A DNA stretch of 64,000 bases from Phyto melanocephala (taxonomy: Eukaryota > Arthropoda > Insecta > Diptera > Rhinophoridae), in NCBI GenBank assembly GCA_941918925.1, contig OW799234.1, positions 107,691,884 to 107,755,883 on the forward strand, written 5' to 3'. Positions within the stretch are counted from its first letter, which is position 1. Every line of letters begins with the position of its first letter. The translations under genes were made by a program, and so were the position numbers. This document shows, piece after piece, positions 12,955 to 24,471 of this stretch. The notes under the pieces are model-generated. The model did no database searches. It had not been told where the DNA came from and was given only the letters and a program-made list of their open reading frames with translations.

Positions 12955-13032
12955 TTTGACCAATGTTTTATCGCGTTTTCGTTGTGTTCAGCGATGAGTC
13001 AAATTTTTGGCTAACGGGCATTATATTAAAAA
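12955..13032 (+). pseudogene. Tiny mariner-like transposase remnant
   Basis: The plus strand reads VVFSDESNFWLTG, close to the phrase around the first catalytic D (FSDEAHFWLNG) of a mariner-like transposase common in arthropods. Only this phrase is recognisable and it is followed by an A run. It is opposite in strand to the larger relative at 13106-13657. Confidence 0.35.
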
Positions 13033-13105
13033 AAAAAAAAAAACAAACGCACGAATTAGTACATTTTCTTAAAAACATAGCTGGAGCTCATGTTATTTTC
13101 TACAG

Positions 13106-13657
13106 GGTCCGCCAAATAACTTTTTTTTTTTGAAAATGCTATAAAAAAGTGTAGCATCGGCTGTGTGGCACGTAGCGTCGTCCTGTTAAAACCAAATGTT
13201 GCCAATATCCTTTTCTTCAATTTTTGTGAACAAAAATTCGTTCAACATGGCCCGATAACGATAGCCATTGACTACGGCCACTCCTTGCTAATTTTCGAAA
13301 AAAAATGGCCCAATTATTTCTCTGGACCAAAATCCGCACCAAACAGTGACTCCTTTTGGGTGTACCGGCTTTTCAATGTATGCGTAAGGAATATCTGTGT
13401 CCCAAATGCGACAATTTTGCTTGTTTACATTCCCGCCAAGATCAATATGAGCTTCATCTGAAAAGATGATTTTTTTTTGGCAAAATCGGCCAAAGTAATG
13501 TCGCAATATTTCCCAGCATTGTTCAAACGTATACACAACCATATTCGTTCGGCGGAAGGATAAAACTAATTATCTGTCAAATCAGACATGAACTAAGTGT
13601 TACCATTCACGAAATAAGCACTAGTTGCAAAAAAAAACGTTAGATGGCGGACCCTTT
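13106..13657 (-). mobile_element. Internally deleted mariner-like element
   Basis: Ends are GGGTCCGCCAAATAAC on the left and, inverted, GGGTCCGCCATCTAACG on the right, each followed by a T or A run. On the minus strand one frame gives a helix-turn-helix-side start (MVVYTFEQCWEILRHYF) joined straight to the catalytic core (FSDEAHIDLGG, then NKQNCRIW). It continues through a TAG and a TAA to WF*QDDATCHTAD, the second catalytic D region. The expected DNA-binding middle part is missing, so this is a deletion derivative plus point decay. Just outside, 13660-13745 on the minus strand reads DGLKGNIRHVIIDIQPSLL, the C-terminal part of a relative, so copies are stacked here. Confidence 0.65.
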
Positions 13658-14047
13658 ATTACTTTTTGCAGCAATGAAGGCTGTATGTCAATGATAACGT
13701 GGCGAATGTTGCCTTTCAAGCCGTCAATCAAGTGTAGCTTATAGGTGAAAAGCGTTTACTTTTCATAATGACAGAGATCATGATTCTGTAACGTTCTGGC
13801 CAGCAAAATTCATAATTAAAAAAATCTTTATAAACAAATATCATCGACTTTTTTTGAATTTACTTTATTTAAATTTCAATTCTATCTTAATTAACCTTCT
13901 TAAAAGTTATGAAAACACCGCCCAGATTCTCCGGTGATAATTAAACCTACATCCCACGGACTCGCACAAATTCCTTTTTATGTCTAGTTAACCTGGCCCC
14001 CATTATTTGTTTAAATAAACAAATTTTTGAATTTTTTTTACAAATAT

Positions 14048-15662
14048 TTGAGGGATTCAAATGGTTGTCATAAAGTCATATGTTTTAATGTTTTTATATA
14101 ATAGCGCGAAAAAATATGATTGCTGTGAAAAACCCCTCATAATTCAGTGTGCTATTTCAAATTTGAGTCAGCTGTTTAACAAGGAGCTTTTTGTAAGTGA
14201 TGAAGACAAGGAAGAACAAGCTAATAAAATGTTTTTAATAAGCATTGCTAGTTTGCTTACTAAACGCAGAAGCGTCCATCTTGGGGTCCCAAAATACTAT
14301 AAGTGGCATCAAAGCGTGTTAAGAAAAGGTTGCGATAATCGATTTAATGAGATGATTCGAATTTGACCGGAAGAATTTGTGTATATATTGGATTAAATAA
14401 AAGACGATGATGTTTTAATGCGAGTCCAAAAACGACATACAAATTTTTAAACACCTGGATTTCTAATTTTTAATTATTTAAAAGTTATAAAAATGTAATT
14501 AAGTGTGATGTTTTAAAACTAAGAAAAATGTTAAGGCATACTAACAAACTTCTTGCCCACATATATCATATATCAATGACAACGGCGTGTGAATATTATC
14601 GCCGGTTCGAATAAAGAGTTTCAGACGTTTTGCTCTGATTCCTATTTAAAAGTTATGACAAAACAATAAACATAAAACAAAGTGTCTTAAAATTTTAGGT
14701 GTTTTTATTAAACTAGTATAAAATATTAGCACTTGATAGCATACCGTTTGAATCCCCCAATTATATACAGAATTAATGCAAGTATATTTTGTTTTATTTT
14801 CGAACTTTTTTTTATTGAAAAACAATTTTAAATAAAATTTGTGAAATTTTAAGGCATGTAAGAGTAAGGTAACATTGTCGTAACAGCTAATCGGGAAAAA
14901 TAAAATTTGTTACATTCGCCTTGATTTTATTTATAAGTATGTACAGGGATTCAAATTTAGATTTTCGCTTCGGTATTGAAAACTTAACTATAGTGTTCCT
15001 CTTTATTGATAAATGTACTAAATGTATATATATTTATTGTTTCTACACCCTTTATTATTTCACAAATATGTATAATTTTTTTAATAAAATGTAATTAAAT
15101 GAAACAGATCATAACAACCTTTTCATCCCTGATATACGAATTCACCTGGACAGAGAACATTTACTAAAATGTTTTTTTGTTATATTAATTTTGTTAGAGT
15201 TACGTTCTTTTAAAATGGCACTCACCCTTAAAATTTTACAAATGTTACACTTTTTTACTTATGCAGTGATTGCATTATAGAAACATATTTTGTAATATGA
15301 TCATATAAAAAATAAATTAAATTGTTTATTTATCTATTATTTCCTTTATATTACATTGCCCTAATTATTGCAAAATTAAATTGCAATTACCTACATACAT
15401 CATTAAATGCTCGTTGAGAATTCAAATAAGCCGTTTAAAAGTAAAAACACGTTGTAAGCGCAACTTAAAAACGTCTTTTCTTTTCAATCAATAATTTTCT
15501 CATCCTTTATTTTTTACATAAACTTAGAAACTAAAAAACTAAAACGCTGATTTAAATTCAAAATAGCACACTTAATTATGAGGAGATGTTCACAATAGTC
15601 CTTACTTTTCATGCTATTATTATAGGACATATGACTTTATGACACTACTGTGAATCCCCCAA
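14048..15662 (+). mobile_element. PIF/Harbinger-like DNA transposon, decayed
   Basis: A roughly 36-bp imperfect inverted repeat marks the ends: TTGAGGGATTCA with GTCATAAAGTCATATG on the left; ATGACTTTATGACAC with TGAATCCCCCAA on the right. A second right-end-like sequence (TTTGAATCCCCCAA) ends at 14760, so an inner boundary or a duplicated end exists. 14945-15136 resembles the interior of the compound elements at 38680 and 51157 (CAGGGAT..ATCCCTGATATACGAATT), probably a separate insertion. Confidence 0.5.
14061..14430 (+). pseudogene. Harbinger-type nuclease N-terminal remnant
   Basis: A 101-codon frame (14061-14366) followed by stops reads RRSVHLGVPKYYKWHQSVL, RFNEMIRI, then after a TGA PEEFVYILD and, past a TAA, IKDDDVLMRVQKR. 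The pattern of a tryptophan-containing basic region followed by RF.EM.R..PE.F..ILD.I resembles the start of PIF/Harbinger nucleases. The catalytic domain is absent. It begins just inside the left inverted repeat, consistent with the transposase gene of this element. The superfamily call is an inference from one motif. Confidence 0.4.
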
Positions 15663-15806
15663 TTATGTTTATGCATTTATATGTTGTGATAAAAAGTAAG
15701 ACAAAATTTATCTTATTTAAGGACAATTATATTGTATTCTACAAATTACGTTACTTAAAGATCCGGGGTATTTTGAAAACTGTGATAAAATAGTAGTTGA
15801 AATAAA

Positions 15807-16572
15807 AACAAGTAAGAGCGCTATATTCGGCCGTGCCGTATCTTATATACCCTTCACAACATGTAGTCATGCAATAACAGTGGTTTGTGTCACCATTCAT
15901 CCCATATGAAATACGTACATACATATATAAAAACGTCCCATTGTAAAATTATAAATTCACGTATGTATGTTAAAAAAAACAAAAAAAAATTTTAAAAAAT
16001 TAAAAAAAAATAATATTATGTATATAATATATATAAAACAAAAAAAAAATAAAAAAAAATTAAAAAAAAAAAAAATTAAAAAAAAATAAAGATATAAATA
16101 ATATATTAAATAAAAAATAAAAAAAAAAATTTTTTAAATTAAAAAAAAAAATTTTTTGGCTCAGCTGGGATTCGATGCCACGTTTTCTCTAACCAGTATA
16201 CACGTTTGTATGTATGTATGTATGTTGTTGTAATGTTGTTTTTGTGAAAAAAAATCGAGGTGGTCGTGGGTTTTTGCTCATATCTCAGTTGATTATGTAC
16301 CGATGTTTCTGATTTTCAGTACCGATCTACTTCCGAATATTTCTGATATTTTAATACCTTACCCGGGTCCAACCTATGTCGGGGGGCTTCAAAAAGTTGA
16401 TTTCAACATACACACTGACAGACGGACAGACTGACAGAGCTTAATCGACTCCCCTATTCATAAGCTTTCAGAAAATATATACTTTATGGGGTCGGAAATG
16501 AAAATTGTAGAAATTTCACACGGAATGACAAACCTATATATACCCTTTTTCATTGTGTGAAGGGTATAAAAA
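15807..16572 (+). mobile_element. Family R repeat, complete copy (subfamily B)
   Basis: Begins AACAAGTAAGAGCGCTATAT and ends GTGTGAAGGGTATAAAAA. Unlike subfamily A, the central A-rich tract follows the left part and the tRNA-like stretch (about 16158-16200) is on the opposite strand. It also has a different 3' part (CATATCTCAGTTGATTATG, GGGTCCAACCTATGTCGGGG). Confidence 0.7.
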
Positions 16573-16926
16573 TATGGTGTAAATATTATTTTGTGCAAGA
16601 CAAAACTATTTTTCTTGTACATCTATTATTCTGATTTAAGTTAATATTCATCAATTATTTTTTTTAACATTCATATTAAATTGCAAGTACATATATCATA
16701 ATAATACATACATACTATTTATATACCTAATTAAGTATTAGGCTAGTGGAATGCATTATTGAAACCAACTACGATTTGATTTTGACACAATAGACTCAGG
16801 AGTCTCCTGAAACTCCCTTATCAGAAAAATTTACAATGATTGAATTGTCATAAAATATATGTCTAAATAAAAAAAAATTATTAAAGGTGTCGAATTTGTT
16901 ATGAATTATCATTTCAGGGTTAAAAT

Positions 16927-17135
16927 TTAGGCATATTTATTTATATATTTCGGGGAGAATTTGTTTTGTTTATATTTTTTATATATTAGATGAAGTTTAA
17001 CATAAGAACTAAATGAGAGTAGAAAGAGAATTGTTTTTTATCTATTACCTTTGACACCTGAAGTTTATAATAAGTCAAAAAAAAAAAAAAATCAGCTGCC
17101 AAATTAAGACTTATCTGATTAATAAATATGCCTTG
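16927..17135. mobile_element. Degenerate hAT-like MITE (CAAGGC family)
   Basis: The right end AATAAATATGCCTTG and left TTAGGCATATTTATTTA match the copy at 9895-10102 along most of its length. Flanks GTTAAAAT and GTTTAAAC agree at six of eight positions, a decayed target duplication. Confidence 0.6.
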
Positions 17136-19830
17136 GTTTAAACCTATTAGAACTCTCCGTGAAAATAAACAATAAATATTGTCAATTTTAAATTACATTT
17201 GTACAAGACGACGCAAAGTCTTAAGATGTTATAATATTTTAATGGCGATGAGTTTCAATTACACTTCGACTTTTATAAACTTAACAGATACAAAATACAC
17301 TTAAACGCGGAAAAGAATAGATAGTCGTACACCTCAAAAAGGCGTAATTATTATTTCATTTTAATAAAATATTATATCCAAAGAATTTAGGTTTACTAGT
17401 TTTGCGCCACCTTGTTCTTTGAAGAATCTCTAAATTAATGTTTTTTTTACTGTTACTATTACATAGATGGTTTATATTTGTTTGCACACCTTGAAATTAC
17501 TACAACCAAATTAATATATTGATTTTTCCATCAGAGAATATTGTACATCAAAAGAGAAATGCACACTTTTTCGTTGAACTTCTTAGTTCTTTTATTTTAA
17601 TACTTACATACATTACTTTACAAAAGCATTAAATAAATGCGTATGCAACAAAACATATGAATGTTTATATACCACATACTACTACAGTTCACGTTTACGT
17701 ATACATAACATGACCTTCAAAATTAACTCCTGTTCATTTACTCTACAGATATTCCAACTAAATACAATGGAAGCAACGAGCCACCAACCACATTCATTTA
17801 ACCAAATTCGTCGTAAACTTTCTAAAAAAATGTCGAATTTATTGAAATTATTTCTTCTAAAAGAAACCAAGACTATATCACACATATCTACATATGTATG
17901 TGTGTACATATAAATCACAATTTATAATTTAAGTGATCCAAACAATTTTATTTTTTTATATAAAAATCAAAAATATTTAATTGATATAGTTTTTCGTAAA
18001 TAGTAAAAAAACAATTATTTTTTTAATTTTGTGAAAATTTTTTTAAATTAATAAAATCAATTGAAAATTGTTTTTATTTATATGAAAAAATAAATGTGTA
18101 TAGTTTCTTCATAGAAATAGAATCTATCGAATTTTCTTAAAAAGAAAAAGAGGGGAAAAAATTTAATATAAATTTTTTTATAATTAAAAACTGTTTGGTT
18201 TTTTTTTCTACAAAAAAAAGTATATTAACATTTCTAAAAAAAAATCATTTAACGAACGTTTTCAATAGAAAGAGAGTAAAATGTAATTTTTTTGTTGTAA
18301 AATATTTTCTATACAAAGAACAGTTAAATAACGTACGATGGTCGAATTCTGACTACAGGGCTAATACTTTTAAACTAATTTAGTAAGTTAGTTTTATTAA
18401 AACTTTTAATTTCTGCAAACAATTTTAAATATTTTGTTTAAGCTTCAGCTAAAGTTTTTAAAACTTTTTTTTTTCATATCGCTCGACGTTTTTATTGCAA
18501 TTTATAGATAGAACTGATAAAAAATAGACAGGCTTAAAAAAAGTTATACACAATTGCTTGCACTTAAACTAATTTTATGTATTTATTTTACAGGCGGAAA
18601 ACAACTTACTCTTTTTAATTTTAACGATTTTCAATAGATATATTTTATATTTTTACTGAATATATTTTTGTTCTAAATTTTTGCTTGTTTTTTTTTAATT
18701 TTCTATAATCATTCAATTATTTAATAAATTTATTTTTTGTTTTCATTAATCAAATTTAGAATCATTTTAAGCTATATTTAATAATGTTTTTATATAAGTT
18801 TATTCTTATTTATAAATTATTTCTGTTTAATTTTCTGCGTTTGCGTTTTAAAAGTTACATATAGTAGTGTGTATTAACACGGTTGCGGTAAGACTGAACT
18901 TGATTCTTAAGCATAAAGCACAGATAAACTTGGACTTGGCCTAATAGCGGCGGTGGCGGTAGTGACGATTACAAAAAAAAAAAAAAACATTTAAAATAAG
19001 AAACAAAACCAAAACAAACGCAAAAAAAAACATAACAGACTAAAAGGTAAATAACAGAAATAGCTGCAGCAGACAGTCACAGCATCAGCAGTATTTTAAA
19101 CGCAGGCGTTGACGTTAACTTAAAAAATTTCTGAAAAAGTCTGCAGTAACAATTATGTAGATACATACATACATATGTATGTTTAAACAAATGTATTTGC
19201 ATTTGTTGTATTTTGGCACATTTTTGTACGAAAAGCTTTTTTGGCGCTAAATGTTAAAAGTTTTAATATAAAAAAGGAAATCTAATCTATGTATCTAAAT
19301 GTAATTTTGAGTACATACATACGTAAATATATATGTAAGTCAGACACGGTTCTTACTTACGCGTAGGTGGTTTTACGTTTGTATTAAAATATAGTATATC
19401 ATTTACTTATCAAAAGAAAAAGTTTGATTTTAAATATCGTTCCGAATCTGTAACATTTAAAATATTTCTTATTCCTTTTTATAACGTTATTTTTAATAAC
19501 ACATATTAAAAATAGGATTTTATATAAATATAAATGTAATAATAAAACCTCAGAAATACACTCGAAAATCAGAGATGAAGCAATAGTACCACACAGGATA
19601 CACTAAATAAGGTACCTGTAACAGATCAGCTAATCTTTTTTTGCCATGATCGAAGCTTAATTTTTTTCTGGGAGTGGCAAATGCTTAAACTGAGTTATAT
19701 TTTTCAAAATTTTTAAAACACATTTTGGGGGGCATCAACTTTTTGAAGCCTGGACCCGCTTGAGGTATTTAAATATCAGGGAGCAGATCGGTATTGAAAA
19801 TCAGAAAAAACTTCTATTCCTATTTTAAAT
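17136..19830. other. Long AT-rich intergenic stretch
   Basis: No gene is recognised. At 17748-17900 a plus-strand frame follows a good acceptor (CTCTACAG) and begins MEATSHQPHSFNQIRRKLSK; it could be a small first coding exon of an unseen gene, but nothing supports it further. At 18940-19110 base composition rises (GCGGCGGTGGCGG, CAGCAGACAGTCACAGC), as in untranslated exons or promoters, again unproven. Confidence 0.3.
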
Positions 19831-19839
19831 TTAGTCCGT

Positions 19840-20120
19840 CAAATGACGCATCAATCATCTCCTTCGTCCACTTTGGGGATTCTTGTAAAAGACGCTTTTC
19901 TGGAAAAGGTTGAAGAAAAAATAAAAAAAATATTTTAATAGCCACCATATTGGACCCAAGGTTCAAGCGTTTTCTTTTTACTTCTATAACAGCTGCCTCA
20001 AACGCTATATTAAAAATAAGCGATATTATTCGCTCAGAACATAGTAAGAGGGAACAAGTTTCTCCCGCTTTCAGGTCTGCTGTAAGAAGCGGATTGACAG
20101 GGGATCACATAAAACAAAGA
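19840..20120 (+). pseudogene. hAT transposase remnant
   Basis: The plus strand reads LVKDAFLEKVEEKIKKIF, two stops, then after a frame change TILDPRFKRFLFTSI. The phrase (A)T.LDPRFK is characteristic of hAT-superfamily transposases just before the dimerisation region. Frameshift and stop codons show it is inactive. No terminal repeats were found around it. Confidence 0.55.
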
Positions 20121-20300
20121 GTACTTCTGATATCCATATCCGACGAGTACTGGTTTGAATAATATGTAAGCGTAAGTTGATGGTTTCATAACTTATTTGA
20201 TGCCATTTACAATTTTGTCGTTTATTTTTGTATAGCTTTAATATGGCGAGCTGACAATATTTTTTCGGAAATAAATATTTAAAATCATATAATAAGTTTG

Positions 20301-20568
20301 TATATGAGTAGGTGAGATGCAAAACTCGTTGGTTACATTTTAAAAAAAATTTTAGAAGCGCACATAATCAAGGTGCTGCTGGCGAAATGCAGCAATTTAG
20401 GGGATCCTTTTTTGACCCTAAAATAACATGACATTCTTAGTTAAATATTTGACATTTGAAAAATCGAAAATAGAGGAAATATAAAAGAATAATGAATTAA
20501 AGTTTGAAGCGAAAAGAGTTTTTTTTAATTTTGTAACGAACGAGTTTTGCATCTCACCTACTCATATA
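20301..20568. mobile_element. MITE with long 36-bp inverted repeats
   Basis: Left end TATATGAGTAGGTGAGATGC followed by AAAACTCGTTGGTTAC; the right end is its inverted complement with one mismatch (GTAACGAACGAGTTTTG, CATCTCACCTACTCATATA). About 268 bp, non-coding, inside an AT-rich site so that a TA or TATA duplication cannot be separated from the ends. Confidence 0.7.
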
Positions 20569-20570
20569 TA

Positions 20571-20613
20571 TATCGATACTGTTGAAAAATATCGATACGA
20601 CATATATCGATAC
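20571..20613 (+). promoter_or_regulatory. Three TATCGATAC motifs in 43 bp
   Basis: TATCGATAC occurs at 20571, 20590 and 20605. TATCGATA is the core bound by DREF, and CGATA words by BEAF-32, in Drosophila. No gene start is recognised nearby, so function is not claimed. Confidence 0.3.
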
Positions 20614-20615
20614 AT

Positions 20616-21229
20616 TTTTCGGCCATGCCGAATCTTATATACCCTTCACAGCGTGTAGTCATGCAATAACAGTTGTTTGTATTACCATTCATCTCATATG
20701 AAATACGTACATACATATAAAAAACATACATATATAAAAACATCCCATTGTAAAATTAAAAATTAACGTATGTATGTTAAAAAAATAATAAAAAAAAATT
20801 AAAAAAAAATTTAAAAAAATATTTACAAAAAAAATAATTGAAATATAAATAATAAATATAAAACAAAAAAAAAATAAAAAAAAAATTAAAAAAAAAAATT
20901 TAAAAAAAATAATAAATATATAAATAATATATTAAATAAAAAAAAATATAACAAAAAAATAAAAAAAAAATTAAAAAAAAAAAATAAAAATACTCCCGAA
21001 TATTTCTGATATTTTATTACCTCATCCGGGTCCAAGCGATGTCGGGGGGCTTCAAAAAGTTGATTTCAACATACACACGGACAGACTGACAGAGCTTAAT
21101 CGACTCCCCTATTCATAAGCTTTCAGAAAATATATACTTTATGGGGTCGGAAATGAAAATTGTAGAAATTTCACACGGAATGACAAACCTGTATATACCC
21201 TTTTTCACTGTGTGAAGGGTAGAAAAATT
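20616..21229 (+). mobile_element. Family R repeat (subfamily B), left end and middle truncated
   Basis: Starts inside the family palindrome (TTCGGCCATGCCGAATC), lacking AACAAGTAA, runs through the A-rich tract, then jumps from A-rich DNA to CTCCCGAATATTTCTGATAT. The tRNA-like part and the ATGT run seen in the copy at 15807 are therefore deleted. It ends GTGTGAAGGGTAGAAAAA. Confidence 0.65.
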
Positions 21230-21944
21230 AATCATTTTTTAAACAAAACTTATTTATAATCTATAAATATGTAGTTAATTTATATGGTTTCTTTACTCTC
21301 AACAGGGAAACACTGACATTCTCTGCAGTCAAGGGAAATTAAAACAATTATTTCACGGCCAGAGCTTTTATTTTGTTACTCGTACAAATTTTATATCAAT
21401 TTGTGTGTGTAAAACTTACTAAGCTTTTTTATACATATACATACCTACAATAAATTTATGAATGAAAAGCTTGAAATATATGGCGTAAATTTCTTAAGCA
21501 TAAATTAATGTCGTGGACTATTTATTTATTCTTTTTCATCTACAGAGAGAGTGTAACAGATACATTACTTTAAAAAAATTATTCCAATTAAATTATCAAT
21601 ATATTTATTTGCAATAGCATTAACGCTAAGTTTACACTATAATAGAAGTCGCAAAATTTTGTAAAACATAGCATAAAGAAATTCGCAGTTTTGGTAGAAA
21701 GATTTATTTAATAAAAAAAATTTTAACAATCTTTTATCCCATCTTTTATCCCACGGTATATAATATCAATGGCTTAATATAAATAGGGCATATCTCGATT
21801 TTCTGTCATTTTACATAAAAAGGAAAAAATTAATAAAAGTGAAAAGTTATTTATATAGAATTTTTTATGTAGTAATGCATAAATTTGTTAATTTCGACCA
21901 TAAAAACGAGATTTCGTTAAAAATCTAAGTTCGCCCTTTTGATA

Positions 21945-22440
21945 TTAAGCCGTAGAGGAGTCGATTTAGCCCTGACGGTCTGTCCGTGTGTTGGTTGAAA
22001 TCATTTTATCAACCATATGTTCCTCAGATCTGTGTATGGTATCAATCTTTTGGAAATATCCGGGAATGAATCGCTATTGAAATTCAGCACAATCGCCCCA
22101 TAACTTTCTGTTTTTTCCCATATTTTTACCACCAAAATTAAAACTTTTCAACCATAGAATAATTTATAGGTACCTTTGCCACTATTTGTAGATAAAATAT
22201 GCCTCTAGAGATATTCGTGAAAAAATTTGGATAAAGCGTGCTCTAATCGGTAAAGTTATAGGCAAAAAAAAATTGTTTAAATATATATTCCAAAAATTTA
22301 CAAACGAAAATCAATTTTTTTAAGCTTCTAGACAACCGAGAGAGTCAATATTGGTATCATCTGAAAAGACTTGACTAGCGCAATATAAGGCACTATAAAA
22401 AATTAAAATTTATGATGGCCGCCACTACTATGAGTGTCAA
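21945..22440 (-). mobile_element. Family R fragment
   Basis: Contains GAGGAGTCGATTTAGCCCTG, GTCTGTCCGTGTGTTGGTTG and TCGCCCCATAACTTTCTG, all internal phrases of family R, then a block like 2180-2650. Both family ends are missing. Confidence 0.5.
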
Positions 22441-22632
22441 CAACAACATTAATGTATTTCCGCCATCGATCCAAGGAGGAGTTTCTTTATAGACATTATT
22501 ATCGAACATTATAATACTTAATAATTACTCGCAAATAAATGTAGGTACTTTTACCTTATTCCACATGCCCATTTTAATCCAAAAATACTATATCAAATAT
22601 AATAAATGAATGTCTTCGATCTTTTTAGTTTA

Positions 22633-22688
22633 TATAAGCAGTTGTTTTTTTGTTGATCTCAAGCTCAACAAAAAAACAACTGCTTATA
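22633..22688. repeat. Perfect 24-bp inverted repeat with 8-nt loop
   Basis: TATAAGCAGTTG, seven T's and GTTGA are followed by TCTCAAGC and then the exact complement ending CAACTGCTTATA. The pairing is complete over 24 bp. It lies about 500 bp upstream of the RMND1 start. Confidence 0.85.
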
Positions 22689-23190
22689 CTATATCAAATT
22701 TTATATCGATTTGTTTTTATTTCATTGGTCGTCACTTATGACTAATATTTTTTTTATATAACTTACGGATTTTACAGGTGTCCTAATAATTCAGTTTAAA
22801 AAATATTACAAATAAGAAATTCATGTCATGAGTAACGTCAAACTTCATACAAATGCCTCAAATTGTATTCTGAGTTCATAGTGCTCGGGTGGTTCAACAA
22901 AATTTCTAGATTGCCCTCTAATAACTAAAACGTATTTTTCCCGCCGAACTTGTGTTTAAATCGCTAGATTAACAGAAAAAAGACAAAAATCTCATCACTG
23001 CTCAAAACATATGTATGAAGCAATGCAACTCTTACTGAACGTGTGCTACCAGTAAAGAAAACTTGTCTAGCAAAACATTTGTATCATTTGTTTTTTAGTA
23101 CATAAAAATTGCCGTTTTCCGTAAAAAACACAAAAAATGTTAAAATAATTAAGAAATTTTAAATTAAAAACAACTTGAAATAAATTAATA

Positions 23191-24471
23191 ATGAACTTTG
23201 CCGGTATTGCAATGAAAAGGGGAATTGCAGCTATCACCATTAGAAGATGTCAGCTAACGGCATTCCTTGGACAAAGAAGTTATGTATTGCAAAAAAATAA
23301 AGTGAATCTTATTAAGTTTCATTTAGAATCTAAGCTGCAACATTTAGAAGCAAGAGCTCTATCAACGCCTAAAGTTTATCGTTTAGCTCACAATACTGTC
23401 ACAACACTCTCCGCCCATGCTGCTGTTAGTCAAACTAAAAAAAAGCGTAAAAAATATACAGAACAAAGTGATTTGGCTGCTTTAGGATTTTTTAATGTCA
23501 CTGCCTTTTCAACGGCTGAGGAATACGATTTGGAACGCTTATTTATAGCAATTAAAGAGCAAAGATTGTATGAAGCAAAAAAATTTTTTTCCACCGACAA
23601 TTTAGGTGTGGAACAGGATGTACTTTACGTCACTGCCAAATACCAGGTGGGCAAAGAAATCCGTGATATGTTTTTCTTTCGTGAGGGATCAGTGGTAATG
23701 TGGAATTTCAGTGATATCGAGACCAACAACGTATTAATATTCCTTAAGCCATTCGAAAAGGATCCTTTTTTAAAGCCTTTGGTGCGCAGTGAAAGTGAAA
23801 TAATGCCTTACACCTACATACCAGCCTCGGCGGTAGATATAGAAGGTGATTTGGTAGCATCAGCCGACATTCAACCAGCTAAGGCATTTTTTCAAAATGG
23901 AAAATTCTTCTTAACATCAGGAGAAGACAATTTTTACAATAAATACACATTTTCTAATGCGATGGCAACATCTATTAAGTTAGGAATTTGGGAAGCTACG
24001 CTAGATCGTTACATTAATTCGATGGAATTTCTAACTGACGATATGAAGAAAGGTAGACGTATTCGGATTTCCAGGGAAGAAGTTTTACGTAAAACGGGTG
24101 AACTTTTAGCTTTAAGACATGTCATTAATTTGTCATCAGATTTATTGGATACTCCGGATTTCTATTGGGATCGTGAAGAGTTGGAAGCATTGTACCTACA
24201 AGTTTGCAATTATTTTTCAATATCCAGACGTACCAAAGTAATGAATGAAAAAATAAATCATTGTGTTGAGCTTGCCGAGCTAATATCGCACAATTTAAAT
24301 GAAGCTCATAATACTCGTTTGGAATGGATGATTATTATATTGATTATGATTGAGGTTGGTTTTGAAGTAATTCACTATATAGATCGTTATTATGGTAACG
24401 ATGTTGGTGGTGATAGCCACAAGCACAAAGGTTCATCAACTAACCCTACCATCCAGTTTAATGGACAATAA
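23191..24471 (+). CDS. RMND1: RMND1 homologue (DUF155), mitochondrial inner-membrane protein
   Basis: A 426-residue single-exon frame. Residues 1-75 are rich in R/K and poor in acidic residues (MKRGIAAITIRRCQL), as a mitochondrial presequence should be. The DUF155 domain follows from about residue 111 (EEYDLERLFIAIKEQ) through DMFFFREGSVVMWNF and DLVASADIQPAKAF to NSMEFLTDDMKKGRR, all family hallmarks. A C-terminal hydrophobic segment (WMIIILIMIEVGFEVIHYI, about 380-400) is the usual membrane anchor. In mammals RMND1 supports mitochondrial translation as a high-molecular-weight inner-membrane complex; this role is transferred by homology. The length is close to the family's. The start was chosen as the first ATG, after which the presequence follows. 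It converges on Atg9, with 1.1 kb between the two stops. Confidence 0.93.
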   Translation: MNFAGIAMKRGIAAITIRRCQLTAFLGQRSYVLQKNKVNLIKFHLESKLQHLEARALSTPKVYRLAHNTVTTLSAHAAVSQTKKKRKKYTEQSDLAALGFFNVTAFSTAEEYDLERLFIAIKEQRLYEAKKFFSTDNLGVEQDVLYVTAKYQVGKEIRDMFFFREGSVVMWNFSDIETNNVLIFLKPFEKDPFLKPLVRSESEIMPYTYIPASAVDIEGDLVASADIQPAKAFFQNGKFFLTSGEDNFYNKYTFSNAMATSIKLGIWEATLDRYINSMEFLTDDMKKGRRIRISREEVLRKTGELLALRHVINLSSDLLDTPDFYWDREELEALYLQVCNYFSISRRTKVMNEKINHCVELAELISHNLNEAHNTRLEWMIIILIMIEVGFEVIHYIDRYYGNDVGGDSHKHKGSSTNPTIQFNGQ

